Of a stretch of DNA of 64,000 nt, positions 38,581 to 50,000 are shown piece after piece (within the stretch, counting starts at the first letter, position 1; every line of letters begins with the position of its first letter). The stretch spans positions 105,001-169,000 of the forward strand of contig RPFO01000941.1 of NCBI GenBank assembly GCA_009746045.1. The letters run 5' to 3'. A model generated the notes under the pieces. That model saw only the letters and a list, made by a program, of their open reading frames with translations. It was not told where the DNA came from and made no database searches. Source of the stretch: Mesostigma viride. Its lineage: Eukaryota > Streptophyta > Mesostigmatophyceae > Mesostigmatales > Mesostigmataceae. The translations under genes and the position numbers were made by a program.

Positions 38581-39665
38581 TCAGTGCCAGTTGGCGAGGT
38601 GTGTGACCAAAGCATCTGGACTATGTGGAAAGCGGGTGTTGGCAGTGACCAAATCGCATGTCGTAAGCAAATCAGCAAAAAGTTCAGTGTTGGCATTGGA
38701 GACCGTACCGTTGGGGGCGTGCTGACATCCGCCAGTACCCGGTGGTAGCGTGGCGTTGGCGTCCAGCAGCAGAGCGAGGTAGTTGCGACCAGGGATGCCG
38801 TTCGCCAGGTTCTCCAGCGCTGCAAAGAAGTCCTTGCGGTCTTGTTCTGGGTGGCCGGAGTGGGGTGCGTAACCAACGCCCACCGTCAGGGCGTAGGTCG
38901 AGTGGCCCTCCATCGAATGAAAAGTGGCCACAAGGAGCCGAGCGTTGACCAGCTGGGGTTCGCCCATGTGGCGTACGGCGAGCGGGGAGCAGAGGAGACC
39001 GACGCCCCCGTTCCCGGTGCCGTCGCCGCCTCCGTAGTAGAACCGCCAGCCGTCGATGTCGTCAGCAGCAAGGGCAGTTGATCCGCGGGCCGATGCAGTG
39101 CGCCTGTGCATTCTTGGATTCCCAGGATGGCGATATTATTGTCGATACAGAAACCAATAAGATTGGAGACTCGATGGAACTGACAGTCGTCGCTGCGCAG
39201 GCAGTGACAGCGGTCAGCGTCGGGCTGGAACGTGCGGGCGTTGAAGGTGGCGATGACCAAGGGCGCGCGTTGACCGAAAAGCGGGGTGCAGGCGGGGGTG
39301 GGGGCGGAGATGGAGCAGGGTGGTGATGGGGGTGGGGGTGGAGGTGGTGGGGTAGGGGTGGCGGGTTGAGGACTTATGCTTTCAATCACCGTTTCGATTC
39401 TTCCTGCCAACGCGTCGAGGCGACCCCGACGGTTGGCTCGGGTGGCCAGGTAGAAATATGAAGCTGCGTCTGCACGCATAAGAAATGCGTGCAGTCTGAG
39501 GAGGTTTTGGAGGCGGCCGCGCGAGGCGGGGCGAACCTGGCTCACTGCCGACCCGTTGCTCTCTCTCCGACAGCCCGAGGGCTGCGAATGCAAAGGGGCG
39601 GGAAGGGGAGTTAGGCAGATCCCACTGCTAGAGCCGCGGAGCCTCGGGGCCGCGAGCGTCGTCAT
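38581..39665 (-). pseudogene. LINE APE-type endonuclease
   Basis: IATFNARTF and NIAILGIQECTG (catalytic N and E), GGVGLLCSP, GVGYAPHSGH, LLLDANATLPPG (DxN) and DLVTANTRF. A frame change near 39000 separates the N-terminal third from the rest. A proline run precedes the domain. Confidence 0.85.
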
Positions 39666-39869
39666 TGATAGGAGAGGAGGGTTCGCAGCGCGGGCTCCGG
39701 CTCAGGTGCAAAGCGAACGAATTTAGGGGGACGACCAGGCCCGGCAGCCATACCTGAGCTGAAGTTGCCCCGGCGGATCCCCACACGTGCTGGGGAGCGG
39801 GTGACCGTCGATGGCGGTGTCGATGGCGGTGACGGCGGGGGCCGAGCAAGGGGCTGGGGCGCTGGCATG

Positions 39870-41236
39870 GAGGTACGTATCCATGGGGGTCGCCGTCATT
39901 GGAGGAAGGTCCTGGCCGTTAACCCATAGTCCGTATTGCCATTTTTTGCAAACAAATACCCCTGAAAATGAAAAAAATCATAACTCCCTGACCGCTGCTC
40001 CAAATACCCTCAACCAAGGTGCTAGAAATATTTACACTTCAAGGGCTTTCAGAATATGCAATAATATCTTGAGTCCCGTAAGTGGGTTGCATGATATTCT
40101 CAATCAAAGTTGGACAAAAGACGAACATTTTCATGCATCACACCATGGAACCCCCCCCTTTTTTTCAGGGGAGGGTTGTAAACACCAATGTCAAGGTTGG
40201 ATAATTTTATTAGGTAGTTCAGGCATCCCCATATCAGGGGGGGGCACTCAGAATTGAGTTTTGCACATGGCACCACGCTCATATACGTGTGTGGGTTACG
40301 CGCGCGTAGACAGCCATCTATGACATGCAGCACAGTAATGCAGTATAACAAGCTACAAAAGACTGGCAAAAGTGCTGGAATGCAAACGGGTTGCCTACCT
40401 GAACTAACGGGGTGGTATACTCTAAGGAAATGCCATAAACTGAGCACTCACAGGGCTGATACCACTCTTTACAGCAGGCATGGAAACCTGCTAAATGCTG
40501 CACCAATAAACTCGTCAACTATAATGCATGGCAGGCGTATTCCGCGGCAAACAACATGCAAACACGTTGCCGTACCTGGCTTGATCACGACCTTTCCGGC
40601 TTCTGCTGGCCGGGACCCTCATATCTCACACTGGCTAATGCTTTCCAGGCATAGGCCGCCATAGCCGCATAATGAATGCATCCGCCATGGTTACCAGGTT
40701 GATGTTCTGAGCAAAGATGACCTATAAACGCATCCGAATTCACAGGGACGCTGCTGCGGATGTCCCGTATCAAAACTGGGTGCTCGGGCTGGCGCAGACT
40801 GCCGGGCCATAAGAAGAAAATCAAAATATGACATGCCATTACTCATATGGTACTGACGACCAAGAAAGCAGTAATTTCCTACCTGTATTTTACCAATGCT
40901 ATACATCTGGCCACCCCTGACCTACGAAAATCACGCATCATCATTCTGAGCAACATTCTGAACCGTTACAAGCCGCGAGACGCAAAATTTCCTTGATAAC
41001 GGCACGCTAGCAGCCATATCTAGTTACGCGCGCGCGAGTGAAAATTTCCCGCCAAAGTCACGTGATACTTTCTCAATACACGTTGTAATTACCAGGCTAT
41101 GGCGAATATAACACCCAAACCTATGCATCACCTTCGTCCATAAGTGTCCCCGGACCCACCGGACACGTGGCATCCGCCAGAAGTGGCGCGGCGCCACTGG
41201 CGCGGCGCCGTTTTTGGCGGGGAGTCAAATGGTATG
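39870..41236. other. non-coding stretch inside the LINE
   Basis: About 1.4 kb with lower GC than the flanking ORFs and no recognisable coding sequence. It ends next to a perfect 26-bp palindrome (41227-41252). It may be a separate insertion or the LINE inter-ORF region. Confidence 0.4.
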
Positions 41237-41252
41237 TTATAACATACCATTT
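41227..41252. repeat. 26-bp perfect palindrome
   Basis: AAATGGTATGTTA followed by its exact reverse complement, at the boundary between LINE ORF1 and the non-coding stretch. Confidence 0.97.
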
Positions 41253-42115
41253 AGCGGACGATGAAGACGCCAGCGGGCATAGATGCTGCACCGTAGTTGC
41301 GGGCTGGCCTGCTTGGCTGCCGGAGCCTGGTGGACCTCCGGCCGGTTCAGGGCGGCAGCCCGGGCCTCAAGCTGCTCCCGGGTATAGTAATCGTCCATGC
41401 TCAGTTGGGTATCGTGGAGGTTCCGGCGGGCCTTCTGCACCTGCAGTTTGTCCTCCTTGCGGTGGAATTCCACCAAGACGGGGGCGGTGGGGCCGCCGAG
41501 CCGGCGTGCCGTTTTAATGACGACGCTTTGGGCCACGCCGAGCTTCCCCAGGAAGGGGTCGCCCCGGAGGTAGGTGCCCAGGCGTGCATCGTTGACGTTC
41601 GAGGGGATGCCACGTACCACAATACTGCTGCATGAGCGAATGGGTTCGTGCATAGCATCCCGTGTGCTGGCCGTGACGGCTGTTTTGATTTCGTTGATGA
41701 GCTCCGTAGGGTTCTGAAGCGTGGCGGCAAAGGTGGTCTTGGCAGGGGTTATGGAGGCGGCAAGTTGTTGCTGGAGCTGGTGGAGGCGCTGCTGCTGCTG
41801 CTGCAGTCCTGCTGCAGTGTGGGTGATGGCAGAGTGGATGGAGGTGTCAGCGTGTGAGGAATGGGTGTGGTGGGTGGCGAGGTGGTTGTGGACAGGGTTG
41901 AGGGCAGCGTTGAGGAGGGAGGGGAGGGCATCGAAGCAGGTATTGGCGACTTGCTTGGCGGTCGGATGTCGATGGCAGCAGCAACAGTGGGCTCCCAGGT
42001 CCAGAGAGGCCATGACAAAGTGCTCAAGGGCGCTGTCGGAAAGACGGGAGCACGTCCACCAGACTGCGAGGCAGAGGTCGGTGTCGTCGGGGTTGTCGTG
42101 GAGAAAGTCCGACAT
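41237..42115 (-). CDS. LINE ORF1-like protein, 292 aa
   Basis: His/Cys-rich N-terminal part, then a Gln-rich coiled coil (GLQQQQQRLHQLQQQLAASI, about residues 104-123). After that comes an RRM-like segment (SIVVRGIPSNVNDARLGTYL to APVLVEFHRKEDKLQVQKAR). This is the usual plan of LINE ORF1 RNA-binding proteins. The frame is open; the C-terminus may be cut by the boundary at about 41236. Confidence 0.7.
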   Translation of the reverse strand: MSDFLHDNPDDTDLCLAVWWTCSRLSDSALEHFVMASLDLGAHCCCCHRHPTAKQVANTCFDALPSLLNAALNPVHNHLATHHTHSSHADTSIHSAITHTAAGLQQQQQRLHQLQQQLAASITPAKTTFAATLQNPTELINEIKTAVTASTRDAMHEPIRSCSSIVVRGIPSNVNDARLGTYLRGDPFLGKLGVAQSVVIKTARRLGGPTAPVLVEFHRKEDKLQVQKARRNLHDTQLSMDDYYTREQLEARAAALNRPEVHQAPAAKQASPQLRCSIYARWRLHRPLNGML

Positions 42116-42212
42116 GCAGGTGGGTAACCTGTTGGTTGCAGTCCCGGATCTCGCACTTTTTCTCGGCAGCCAGGTGCAGGATGGTGAGGGCGGCAGCTTG
42201 GGACAGGCGCAT

Positions 42213-42670
42213 GATGGCGTTAAAGTTAGATGAGATGCTTAGGCTGACACACGGATTTCCGGCCTGCGCGCCGCGTATTGCCTACCGCGGCTGAGCGGGA
42301 CACCTCAGTACTGTACGGCAGGTCGTACGGTCCTGAGGTGCCATGTGGACTGTTGTGCCGTTAGTGCCAGACTGTGCCTAGTCTCTAGCTCGACCCGCCA
42401 GATCCGGGTTATCCGGGTCTGACGGGCCGAGTGTAGTGGATGCTAGTGACGTGGTCGCATGGCATCGCAGTGTACAGTTGTCCACTGGTAGACGCTGCAG
42501 TCGGCGTTGCCATAGGCATATAGGTGTAGCACTGGGGAGTGCCACAGCACCGAGCAGCTCACGCACACAGCGTTCCATTCTGAGCCCGTTTGGTGTTCGA
42601 CGTATTATTTGCATAATACATCTTCTCTTCATTCCCATTTCAGTGAGTTTTCGCCTTAGCCCGATGAGGA
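42213..42670. other. spacer with no recognised gene
   Basis: 458 bp between the LINE 5' end and the truncated LTR. It contains a short imperfect hairpin around 42405-42425 (GACCCGCCAGATCCGG / CCGGGTCTGACGGG). Nothing else was recognised. Confidence 0.5.
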
Positions 42671-43123
42671 TGTAGAAGTGTCACTTTGATAGTCCGCAGG
42701 ACGTTGACAGGAGTTGTACAGGACTTGATGGTCAATTGATAGGTAAGCGTGCTGTAGCGCGCCAGGACCTAAGAGACAATTGATGCTGAGTAATGTACGG
42801 ATTGGTCCACAGGACTAGCCGTATGGACAATTGATAGATCTGCGCGCCAAAGGCGTGCCAGAGTCTCCGTGATCAATTGATTGACAGTTCAGCTGTGACA
42901 GTGCAGCTGAATACTTGGACGCGCCCCTAGCAAGTTATATGTGTGACTTGGTAGCACCAGGACGCTATTTCTTGCGTGCACGTTCTCTTGGCACTGCGAC
43001 CTTGTCGTCTGTGCTGCGTGCAGTCTTGGAAGTGACGTGACTTATGTCTGTGTTTTCCTTATTCAATAAAGGCAACATTCTTGCAAGAGCCATGGCGATC
43101 TTCGACATTACTTTCTCACAACT
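42671..43123 (+). repeat. truncated LTR of a second Copia-type copy
   Basis: Matches the LTR at 14310-14911 from about its base 155 to its end (GTGTCACTTTGATAGTCC through TTCAATAAAGGCAAC to CACAACT), with a few substitutions. The first quarter of the LTR is missing. Confidence 0.9.
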
Positions 43124-44307
43124 GCTTGGTGTAAGGGGATTGAGGAGAATTGAGGAGCAGCTTAACCACAGGGTAACCTATTACTATGATGGTGTGGCAG
43201 TCTCTCCCCTAGCACTGCAGTTTGGTATGCTGTCACAGGACGTGGTGGCTGCCTGCCTGAAGAAGGCAGACAGGGTGTTCTCCAGGTTGAGAAGGAAGGA
43301 CAAGGGCTGGAAAATGCTGAGGCCCCTGGCAGGTGGGACTGAGGGTCAGGATGTGGAAGGAACCGTCATGACCAGGCAAGCGTGGGAAGTGGCAGGATGG
43401 GCTGGTAACCCATGTGGAAGAGACTAACCATTCTTGTCTGGTGGCTTTGGAGAGTAATCCCAAGCACGTGTACAGGCTATCCTGGGCTCACGTCAAGGAG
43501 AGAAGGCCAACTGCAATCTGGCCTGATCGAAGACGGCCCTGATCCTCCCTTGGAGGGAGATGAGCAGGATGAGAGCCAGGCAGTAGATGCTAACCCGCCA
43601 TGCTTGGAATATGGTCTGTCTTGGATGGATGACGGTGAGCAGGAGTCTGCTGAGACGTCTGTCACAAGGCCAGAGGTGGCCAGGGCTGCACCACAGTCCA
43701 GGGGGCTGCTTATGGCGGACATCATTCGAGCTCTGCAGAACAGCAAGCGTGATCCCAAGGTATCTAAACTCACGGGATGGGGGTCATGTGGGGCACCAGC
43801 ACTAGAGGTGGATATCAACTCACATGTGTCCATTCTGAGGGTAGAGGATGCTGCAGGCTTGCAGTGGTCATCCCCTAGCTGCCTAGCTGTGTCTGATTTC
43901 TCAGGAAATGTGTCCATGAAGATCTTGGGAGAGGTGAGTGTGCCTATCCTGGGGGTGCCCACCACGTTCAGTGTGGTAGAAGGGTATCAGGGGCCATTCT
44001 AGGTCAGAACTTCTTGTGCTTGCCAGGGGTGAGGATATCCTCTGAGGAATTAGCATTAGAGGGGCAGGGCCGCCTTCCCTTGCAGAGATATCGCTACTCC
44101 CAGGGTCTTAGTGTGCCTGTAAGGGCTGTGAGGGGTCAAGAGGCAGAGGGTCCTGATACAAAGGAGCCCATTGCTGGGGACCTGCTGATCCTCCCTACTA
44201 CGTTTGACCCACGTCAGTTGGGTGTGCAGAGGTACCAGATCCCAGGAACAAGTCCTGTACCTTGGCGCAAGCTAGTGGAGATGATGCAAAGCCCCAAGAA
44301 TGGCTAA
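43124..44307 (+). pseudogene. Copia-type copy 2: integrase C-terminus and retropepsin-like domain
   Basis: Directly after the LTR the sequence jumps to integrase C-terminal coding ([30 protein letters not shown]), so the extra ORF, gag and most of IN are deleted. After frame changes it continues with PKVSKLTGWGSCGAPALEVD, INSHVSIL (the active-site position) and FLGQNF-like coding, matching 22600-22920 of copy 1 at moderate divergence. It ends at TAA 44305-44307 before RT. It independently shows IN followed by the PR-like domain. Confidence 0.85.
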
Positions 44308-44352
44308 GGCATGGACTCTTGGCTTTGTTGCTTCTGGGCATGAGTGGATAGT

Positions 44353-45037
44353 TGTAACGAACCCATCTGGGTCGTGCGAAAGATCCTATTGTTAAGGTAG
44401 GTTATTCCCGGTTTCTTGGCTAACCACGACCACTCTCTGGGAGTGGGATTAACGGAACAGGCTTGGCTTTAGGCCTGTCACGGCTCGCGGTGAAAAAATA
44501 TTGCATTAATCTACACAATCCACATTTAGGATGGAGCTACCAAATGCAGTTGGAATTATGCCCCAGGTTCAGACAGGTGATAACACACACTTTATTCCGA
44601 ACCAAGAGGACGAGACTCTCGTCCTCGGACCAATTTCACCTAGGTCTGCCACCAAGCTGGCAAGGGGCGCCGACATGGCGCCGACCTTCCAGAGAATTAC
44701 GAAACATGCAGTCCACACAAGATCCTCGGGTCGACCTCGACCCTCGCCAGGCTATGTACAGAATCCACGCATTAGTACAATATCTCAACCAGCTATAAAG
44801 TACGCAGCGCGGCGCGACTGCACCGGCCTCTAGAAGATCTCGTACATCAACCTAGGCCCAAAATAACCAGTCCGAATCACACAAACTATCATAGTTCCAT
44901 ACAAAAGTCCTGACCAAGGGACAATTCCCAAATTAAGTCCCGAAATGAGTCCCAAAGTCCTACGGACTATGACAACAAGCCAAAATACATAATTTACTTC
45001 CATTGTTGCGCCCGTTCCAAGGGTCGGGTTCGCAACA
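44353..45037 (-). repeat. probable 3' LTR of a minus-strand Gypsy-type element
   Basis: Boundaries TGTAACGAACCC and GGGTTCGCAACA form TG/CA ends with a 12-bp imperfect inverted repeat. The adjoining 45038-45055 is pyrimidine-rich on the + strand, i.e. a polypurine tract GGGGAGGGGGAGGAG on the minus strand next to the LTR. The partner LTR and pol were not found. Confidence 0.6.
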
Positions 45038-45325
45038 CTCCTCCCCCTCCCCGGGGGACGGTAATCCCTACCGTCATGTAGATAAGGACCAGCAACTAAA
45101 GGGAGAAAGCACACAACAAACATGCTACTAACCACACAGAGTTACTCTTCTTGCCACGCAGGGCAAAAATCAGATTGACCATAGGGGTACTATGTCCCAG
45201 CCCATGTTCACCCATCAGACTAGTAAAACCAATTCCCCCAGAACTTGCCACACAGGGGCAAGCCTTGACGTAGTCAAATAATGGAATCCTTCCAGCTATC
45301 ACCGTACCACCGCCGACCCTCCTGG

Positions 45326-45920
45326 TCAGCGGCCATGGCCTCGCCTGTCCCGCACCATCTGCTGCTGCTGGTGCGCCCACCGATAGACTCGCTCGCCGTG
45401 CTCCGTGGCCTGGGGACCCCGAGTCCCTGGGAACCTCAGGAGATCCTCCTCGAAGGCCCACTGCTCCGGCTTGCCAGTGCCACGGCGTCCGGACAGGGAC
45501 AAACGGTCCCACGCGTTGGGAGGCCACATGGAGAGGAAGGCGGCCATGTACTCCGGGAAGGTGAGCAGAAGGGACTTGACGTTCCTGTCCACTACCCCAC
45601 AGCGGTAATCCGCCACATATGTTTCCCCCATACCCAGCATCACGGTGGCCACCTGTCCCAGATCGACCTCCGTTGCCGGCGGGCCCAAGCGATCATCCAT
45701 GAAGTCGGGGGCGACGCCGTGCAGGAACGCCAAAGCGTTCGGAGCCAGCTTCGGGGGCTTCACCACACGGGGGAAACCGGCCACATGGTAATCCCAATGA
45801 TCGCCCTCCGGGGCGTAACGCGTCACCTCATCCACACTGAACGGAAAGGGCTCACCGGGGGTGATCTGCCGAGGCACCCGGTGGGGGATGTGGGGATACA
45901 GGTCCACTCTCAGCAATTCC
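45326..45920 (-). CDS. unrecognised ORF, about 200 codons
   Basis: Open on the minus strand upstream of the probable 3' LTR. It reads LLRVDLYPHIPHRVPRQITP, WDYHVAGFPRVVKPP, YMAAFLSMWPPNAWDRLSLS, GERVYRWAHQQQQMV. The frame runs on to 46144, but beyond 45925 it enters a repeated terminal sequence, so that part is probably fortuitous. It could be the extra 3' ORF of the Gypsy-type element. The 3' flank at 45180-45260 resembles the 3' region of the A-family YR elements (6540-6620). No family recognised. Confidence 0.45.
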
Positions 45921-45924
45921 ATGT

Positions 45925-46010
45925 ACGGGTGGTCCCACGCGGAATGGGGTAGATTTTTGCAAGAAAAAAACGCTAATTTCAATCGTCCGAAAACCGGACA
46001 TTGCGCCGAA
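45925..46010. repeat. terminal-like repeat shared with 60849
   Basis: GGTGGTCCCACGCGGAATGG and about 55 further bases (AAGAAAAAAACGCTA, TTTCAATCGTCCGA) recur in the same orientation at 60849-60925. Such sharp repeated edges are expected of the end of a large DNA transposon or other repeat family. Confidence 0.75.
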
Positions 46011-46430
46011 ATTCTTGCCGAGAATTTGGCAGCCGAGCGAATTTTTCGCCGGACGGACTTTGCGCCGAAATTTTTTGTCTGCCGTGCTTCGAACTCAACC
46101 GACTCCTGCTGTTGCGTGCACTTTGTCCGATGCCTGCAGGCCACGCACGAATTTTGCGACCAAAATATGACGACTAGACAAGTTTATCGACGACCTACAT
46201 CGATCTATTGCCACTTTTGAAGTCCTTGGCCTGCTAGCAGCTTTATCAATGCCGGGAACAAAATCGCCGAAATTTTTTATTGAATCAGTATATATATTAA
46301 AAATATAATTACTTACAGCAGAGTGAAATCACTCAAACCAAAGCAAACGCCCAGCTATAAACCTATATACAGAGCCATGACAAAGCTCTAGACTACGATA
46401 AGACCAATGGAAACGCCTAACGGGAGGAAC

Positions 46431-46600
46431 CTAATAGCCCTGCTGCACCGCAAAATCAGCCCGCGTACGGCGGAGCATGATGTCCGCCATGGCCCGAGTC
46501 AGCGCCACCGACAAGCGCTGACGCCAATAGGACGTCCAGGTCCGCGCCGACCATGGGGCCCGCTGGCCCTCCAGGTCCAGCCGGTCCTCCCGTATCAGTA
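46431..46600 (-). CDS. possible C-terminal exon, unrecognised
   Basis: Reads DRLDLEGQRAPWSARTWTSY to DFAVQQGY and stop on the minus strand. High GC compared with the AT-rich flanks suggests coding sequence, but no family or splice partner was identified. Confidence 0.3.
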
Positions 46601-46701
46601 TATATATGTGCACATGTCCGTCATTTTATCATTCTCAATGAATATAAATATGTGCACATAAAGTTGACATTGTCGAGTATTTGACAACTTAGGCATTGCG
46701 C

Positions 46702-47100
46702 CTAGAAAAAGGTGCCCCATCCGTCGATGTCGAAATCGCCGAAGGAGTACACTCCCTGGTACAGGTCTCCCCTGTAGTTGGGAGGCTCGCCTGTATACAT
46801 TTTGGTGTTCCACTTGGCCCCGCCGTTCTCCGCAGCAGCCAGGAACTCCTGCTGGGCCTCAGCCCTCAGGCGCATCATTGATACATTGGGAGAGCCCGGA
46901 ATTTCCGTGCTCTCCACCACCACTCTCGCCTGATTGTCAGGCACGCATTGGTAAGCAGGGTTCAAATCTGAATCGGGTGGCACCAGATCGATCATGCCAT
47001 TGCCGAACGCAATGACACCTGCACCCCACTGTGCAGAAGGTCCGAGCAACTCTACATCAATTCTGATGTTTGCAGCGTGCTCATTTTTGTCGACCATCAC
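46702..47100 (-). CDS. unrecognised ORF or exon, about 130 codons
   Basis: Reads IRIDVELLGPSAQWGAGVIA, GMIDLVPPDSDLNPAYQCVP, MMRLRAEAQQEFLAAAENGG, GVYSFGDFDIDGWGTFF and stop. A TTCTCAG on the minus strand just upstream (about 47118) could be a splice acceptor. No family recognised; GC-rich within AT-rich surroundings. Confidence 0.45.
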   Translation of the reverse strand: MMVDKNEHAANIRIDVELLGPSAQWGAGVIAFGNGMIDLVPPDSDLNPAYQCVPDNQARVVVESTEIPGSPNVSMMRLRAEAQQEFLAAAENGGAKWNTKMYTGEPPNYRGDLYQGVYSFGDFDIDGWGTFF

Positions 47101-47460
47101 ATAGGTATGTATGCTGAGAACCGAAAATATCGCTCTGCTCCATTTGTGACAGTGTTAAATTTCGGCAAGCTTGGCTGCTTGCAATCGACAGGAAATTAGT
47201 GACCCCGACAGCCAGACGCGCAAGGGTAATCGCTGCAGGTAGAACCCAAAATTTGTCGATAAGGAGTAATGGAAGGGCACGACCACCAGTCACTACTATT
47301 CGCTTCACCGGACACCTTTTTCAGCTTCCGGTTAAAATTCAGCAAGAGCAGCGGCGATTAGATACAAAATATTGCGTTATTGGTTCGTACCGTACCCAGA
47401 CAAAAATGTCAGTGACGCAATTGTACTAGGCGGAATGACAACTGCGCCCGGCAAATAAGT

Positions 47461-47674
47461 ATTTATTGCTCCAACCCCACAAAAAACTTGTTCCGGAGCT
47501 GTTCGAAGCGAAGAGCACTGCAAGGGATCGGACCCGAGCCAGATTTGAGTGCGGAACATGATGGCTGGCCTACCTCACTCCGAACATCAATGTGGACCCG
47601 GGTTCGAATCCTGTCATTGCTATTCTCTTCGAACAGTTCCGGAACGATTTTTTTGTGGGGGTGGAGCAATAAAT
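47461..47674. mobile_element. foldback MITE, about 214 bp, with B-box core
   Basis: Inverted repeats of about 45 bp: ATTTATTGCTCC, CCCCACAAAAAACTTG, TTCCGGAGCTGTTCGAAG at the left, mirrored at 47629-47674. The core contains GGTTCGAATCC (47601-47611), a Pol III B-box match. No target duplication was certain. Confidence 0.75.
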
Positions 47675-48776
47675 TCTCGACATTTGCAGAAACAAATGTC
47701 GAATAGATTGTGCAAAAAACCTTATCACTATTTAAATATACAGCATAAAATTATATTGCAGTAAAAAATAACTGTTAATTGAAGGCCGCAAAAAATTATC
47801 AACTATCCTTAAACTTGACCACAGAAAGATCTCGAAAAATATACACAATATATGCGGGCACCTTTTAACACCCTACTGAAGCCCCACTATACTTTCGCCC
47901 CACGATAATACGAGCCAAAACTAGGGCGTCGTCTACCCGCAGCGAGACCCCAATTTCTAGTTTAAGTCGGTGCCGGCCCCCCCGGGGCTTCATCCTTGAT
48001 CACCAGCATAGTAAGCCACTTGTCGAGCTCCTTGCTCATCCTGATGTCGGCACACATTCCGTCGCTGCGCACGCGTGCTTCTAGCCGGAGAGCCGGAGCG
48101 ACGCAGAGATAGCAATTCACAAGCTCGGGCTGGCGTGACGGTGGCCAATCCTCAACGTTGAGCGTGAAATGCAGGGGGTCATGCTTATCCCGCTTCCAAA
48201 TCCGAACGGGAAGAATGCCGTTCCCGGCGAGGAACAGCTCCTTCTCCCGTCCGTTCCGGCCCTCGACCCACCTCTCGAAGTTCTCGTCTAACACGATCGG
48301 CCCGGCTTCGCTTACAACCTCAGCCAACCAGAACGGGTGGATGGGATCGTGATCCGTGTCCTTGTCCGATGGAACTGCCACATAGTCGTGGAGTCTCATC
48401 TGCCGGCCCATCGCCTCCCGCTTGTCCTTCAGCTGCTCCCCCCGCGTCACCATGCGAACCGGAGGGTTGGGCTGGCTCGGTGGCAGCAAACGGACAGTTT
48501 TCATCGAGCTTCCTGCATCATTGAACTCGATGATAAACGACCACTCGCTTAGACATCCCTCAAACCGCCCAGCCAAACAGGGCGGACAGTACCAGGAATA
48601 GCGCCTAATCATCAAAAGGCCAGGGTCGGACTTGTCCAGTCGCCACCAATGCGCCTGCTTGATGCCAGGCACCTCCTCAACCTCCGCGCGTCGGCCGGAC
48701 TCGACGTCCTGTCATCAAATAGTTAGGACAAATAGAATACCGTTCAAGTTAGCAAAATTGGCCAAAAACCAATAAA

Positions 48777-48960
48777 ACAGGGTATAGCTGCAGAGAGACC
48801 CCATTCGAATCATAATAACAACATACGACAAGACATCAAGTGATCGAAATTCGACACAGGGTATAGCTGCAGAGAGAACCCATTCGAATCATAATAACAG
48901 CATACGACAAGATATTAAGTGATCAAAATTCGACACAGGGTATAGCTGCAGAGAGACCCC
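48777..48960. repeat. 79-bp tandem repeat, 2.3 units, carrying CTGCAG palindromes
   Basis: ACAGGGTATAGCTGCAGAGA starts at 48777, 48856 and 48935 (79-bp period) inside the last intron of the transposase-like gene. Confidence 0.9.
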
Positions 48961-49027
48961 TTCATACCGATAGATAGAACAAGCGAAATTTCATACCTAA
49001 AAGAAAAGCAACCCATGGACAGTATAT

Positions 49028-49050
49028 AGGGTCTCTCTGCAGAGATACCT
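49028..49050. repeat. CTGCAG-centred palindrome
   Basis: GGTCTCTCTGCAGAGATACC, near-perfect inverted repeat, in the last intron of the transposase-like gene. Confidence 0.9.
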
Positions 49051-49978
49051 TTATTGGGTTTTAATTTTTGTAGAACATCGGCAGTTGACGTCTTAAAACC
49101 CGAAATAACACAAAATTCCGTACCGGGGGTAAAAGGAAGAAGTGGCGAGTGACGTTCTCGGCCCGCGCGCGGGCCGACTCCCTGCTCGATGTCTTGCCGC
49201 CCTGCCAGTTCTGGTTCAAGTAGGCGACTAGCTGGTGGGTCTCAAGTATGTGCTGGTTTTCGGGAATCCTCTGCATTTCCCTTAAGACGCACTTGCACTT
49301 CGCTCCTTGACGATCCACCTCCCCCTTCCCATGCTGCTCCCCCATGTAGTGGAACTCAAAGGCTTGCTGGTCGGGATCCCCCATGAGCAGACCGTTAATC
49401 TGGTTAATCACGTACCTGGACTTAAACTGCACCGCGCAGTTGTCCGAGCACATATGTACAGGTTTCGCACCTCTACCCCTACTTCTACCCGCAGGGTTTC
49501 CAGAATCTTGCGAAGAGCGTATACGAGTGCGCGCTCGCCCTGCTTGATACTGGAATCCCCCAGGAAAAAGAAGACGCGCTTTTCCAGCTCGCCGTTGAGC
49601 CGATAACGCACGATCATGGGCATCAGGATGTGGCTGCGCTTGTGGAAGTACTGCGACTGCAGTTGGACGTAGTTGCTGTTCTCGTAGTTCTCGGCCCAGT
49701 CGCCGTGCACGAGCACGTCCCCCTCTCTCAGGTTCTTCTCCCGATCCTTGATTGTATCCGCCTGCGACCAGGCCGTAAAGCAGTGCACGGTGAACTTGTC
49801 CCACCTCTTAAGAATCTCGTCCCGCAGCTCAGCTGGGGTGGACCTCATTTGGACTTGCTCGGGCCGCTTCACCTTCTTCGCCGCCCTACCATCGGTCTGG
49901 CCCTGTTTCGCAAAGGTCCGCAGACAGTTTCGATTTGCAATAAAATCGCATTTCGATCAGATAACTGCAACTCACAAA

Positions 49979-50000
49979 GGGTCTCGCTGCAGATATAGGT
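49979..50000. repeat. CTGCAG-centred palindrome
   Basis: GGGTCTCGCTGCAGATATAG, in the penultimate recognised intron of the transposase-like gene. Confidence 0.85.

Larger units (their letters stand above)
36057..42212 (-). mobile_element. APE-type non-LTR retrotransposon (LINE), degraded
   Basis: Minus-strand order 5' to 3': ORF1-like (42115-41237), non-coding stretch (41236-39870), APE endonuclease (39665-38581), linker, RT (37631-36900), and a C-terminal domain (36794-36057). At least four frame changes interrupt ORF2. No poly(A) tail or target duplication could be fixed. Confidence 0.85.

Noticed and set aside
39870-41236. Coding sequence in the LINE inter-ORF region
   Set aside because: Short frames only, no motif, and lower GC than the flanking ORFs.
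45925-46144. N-terminal extension of the ORF at 45326 to an ATG at 46144
   Set aside because: The extension enters a repeat shared with 60849 that has other neighbours there, so the open frame is likely chance.
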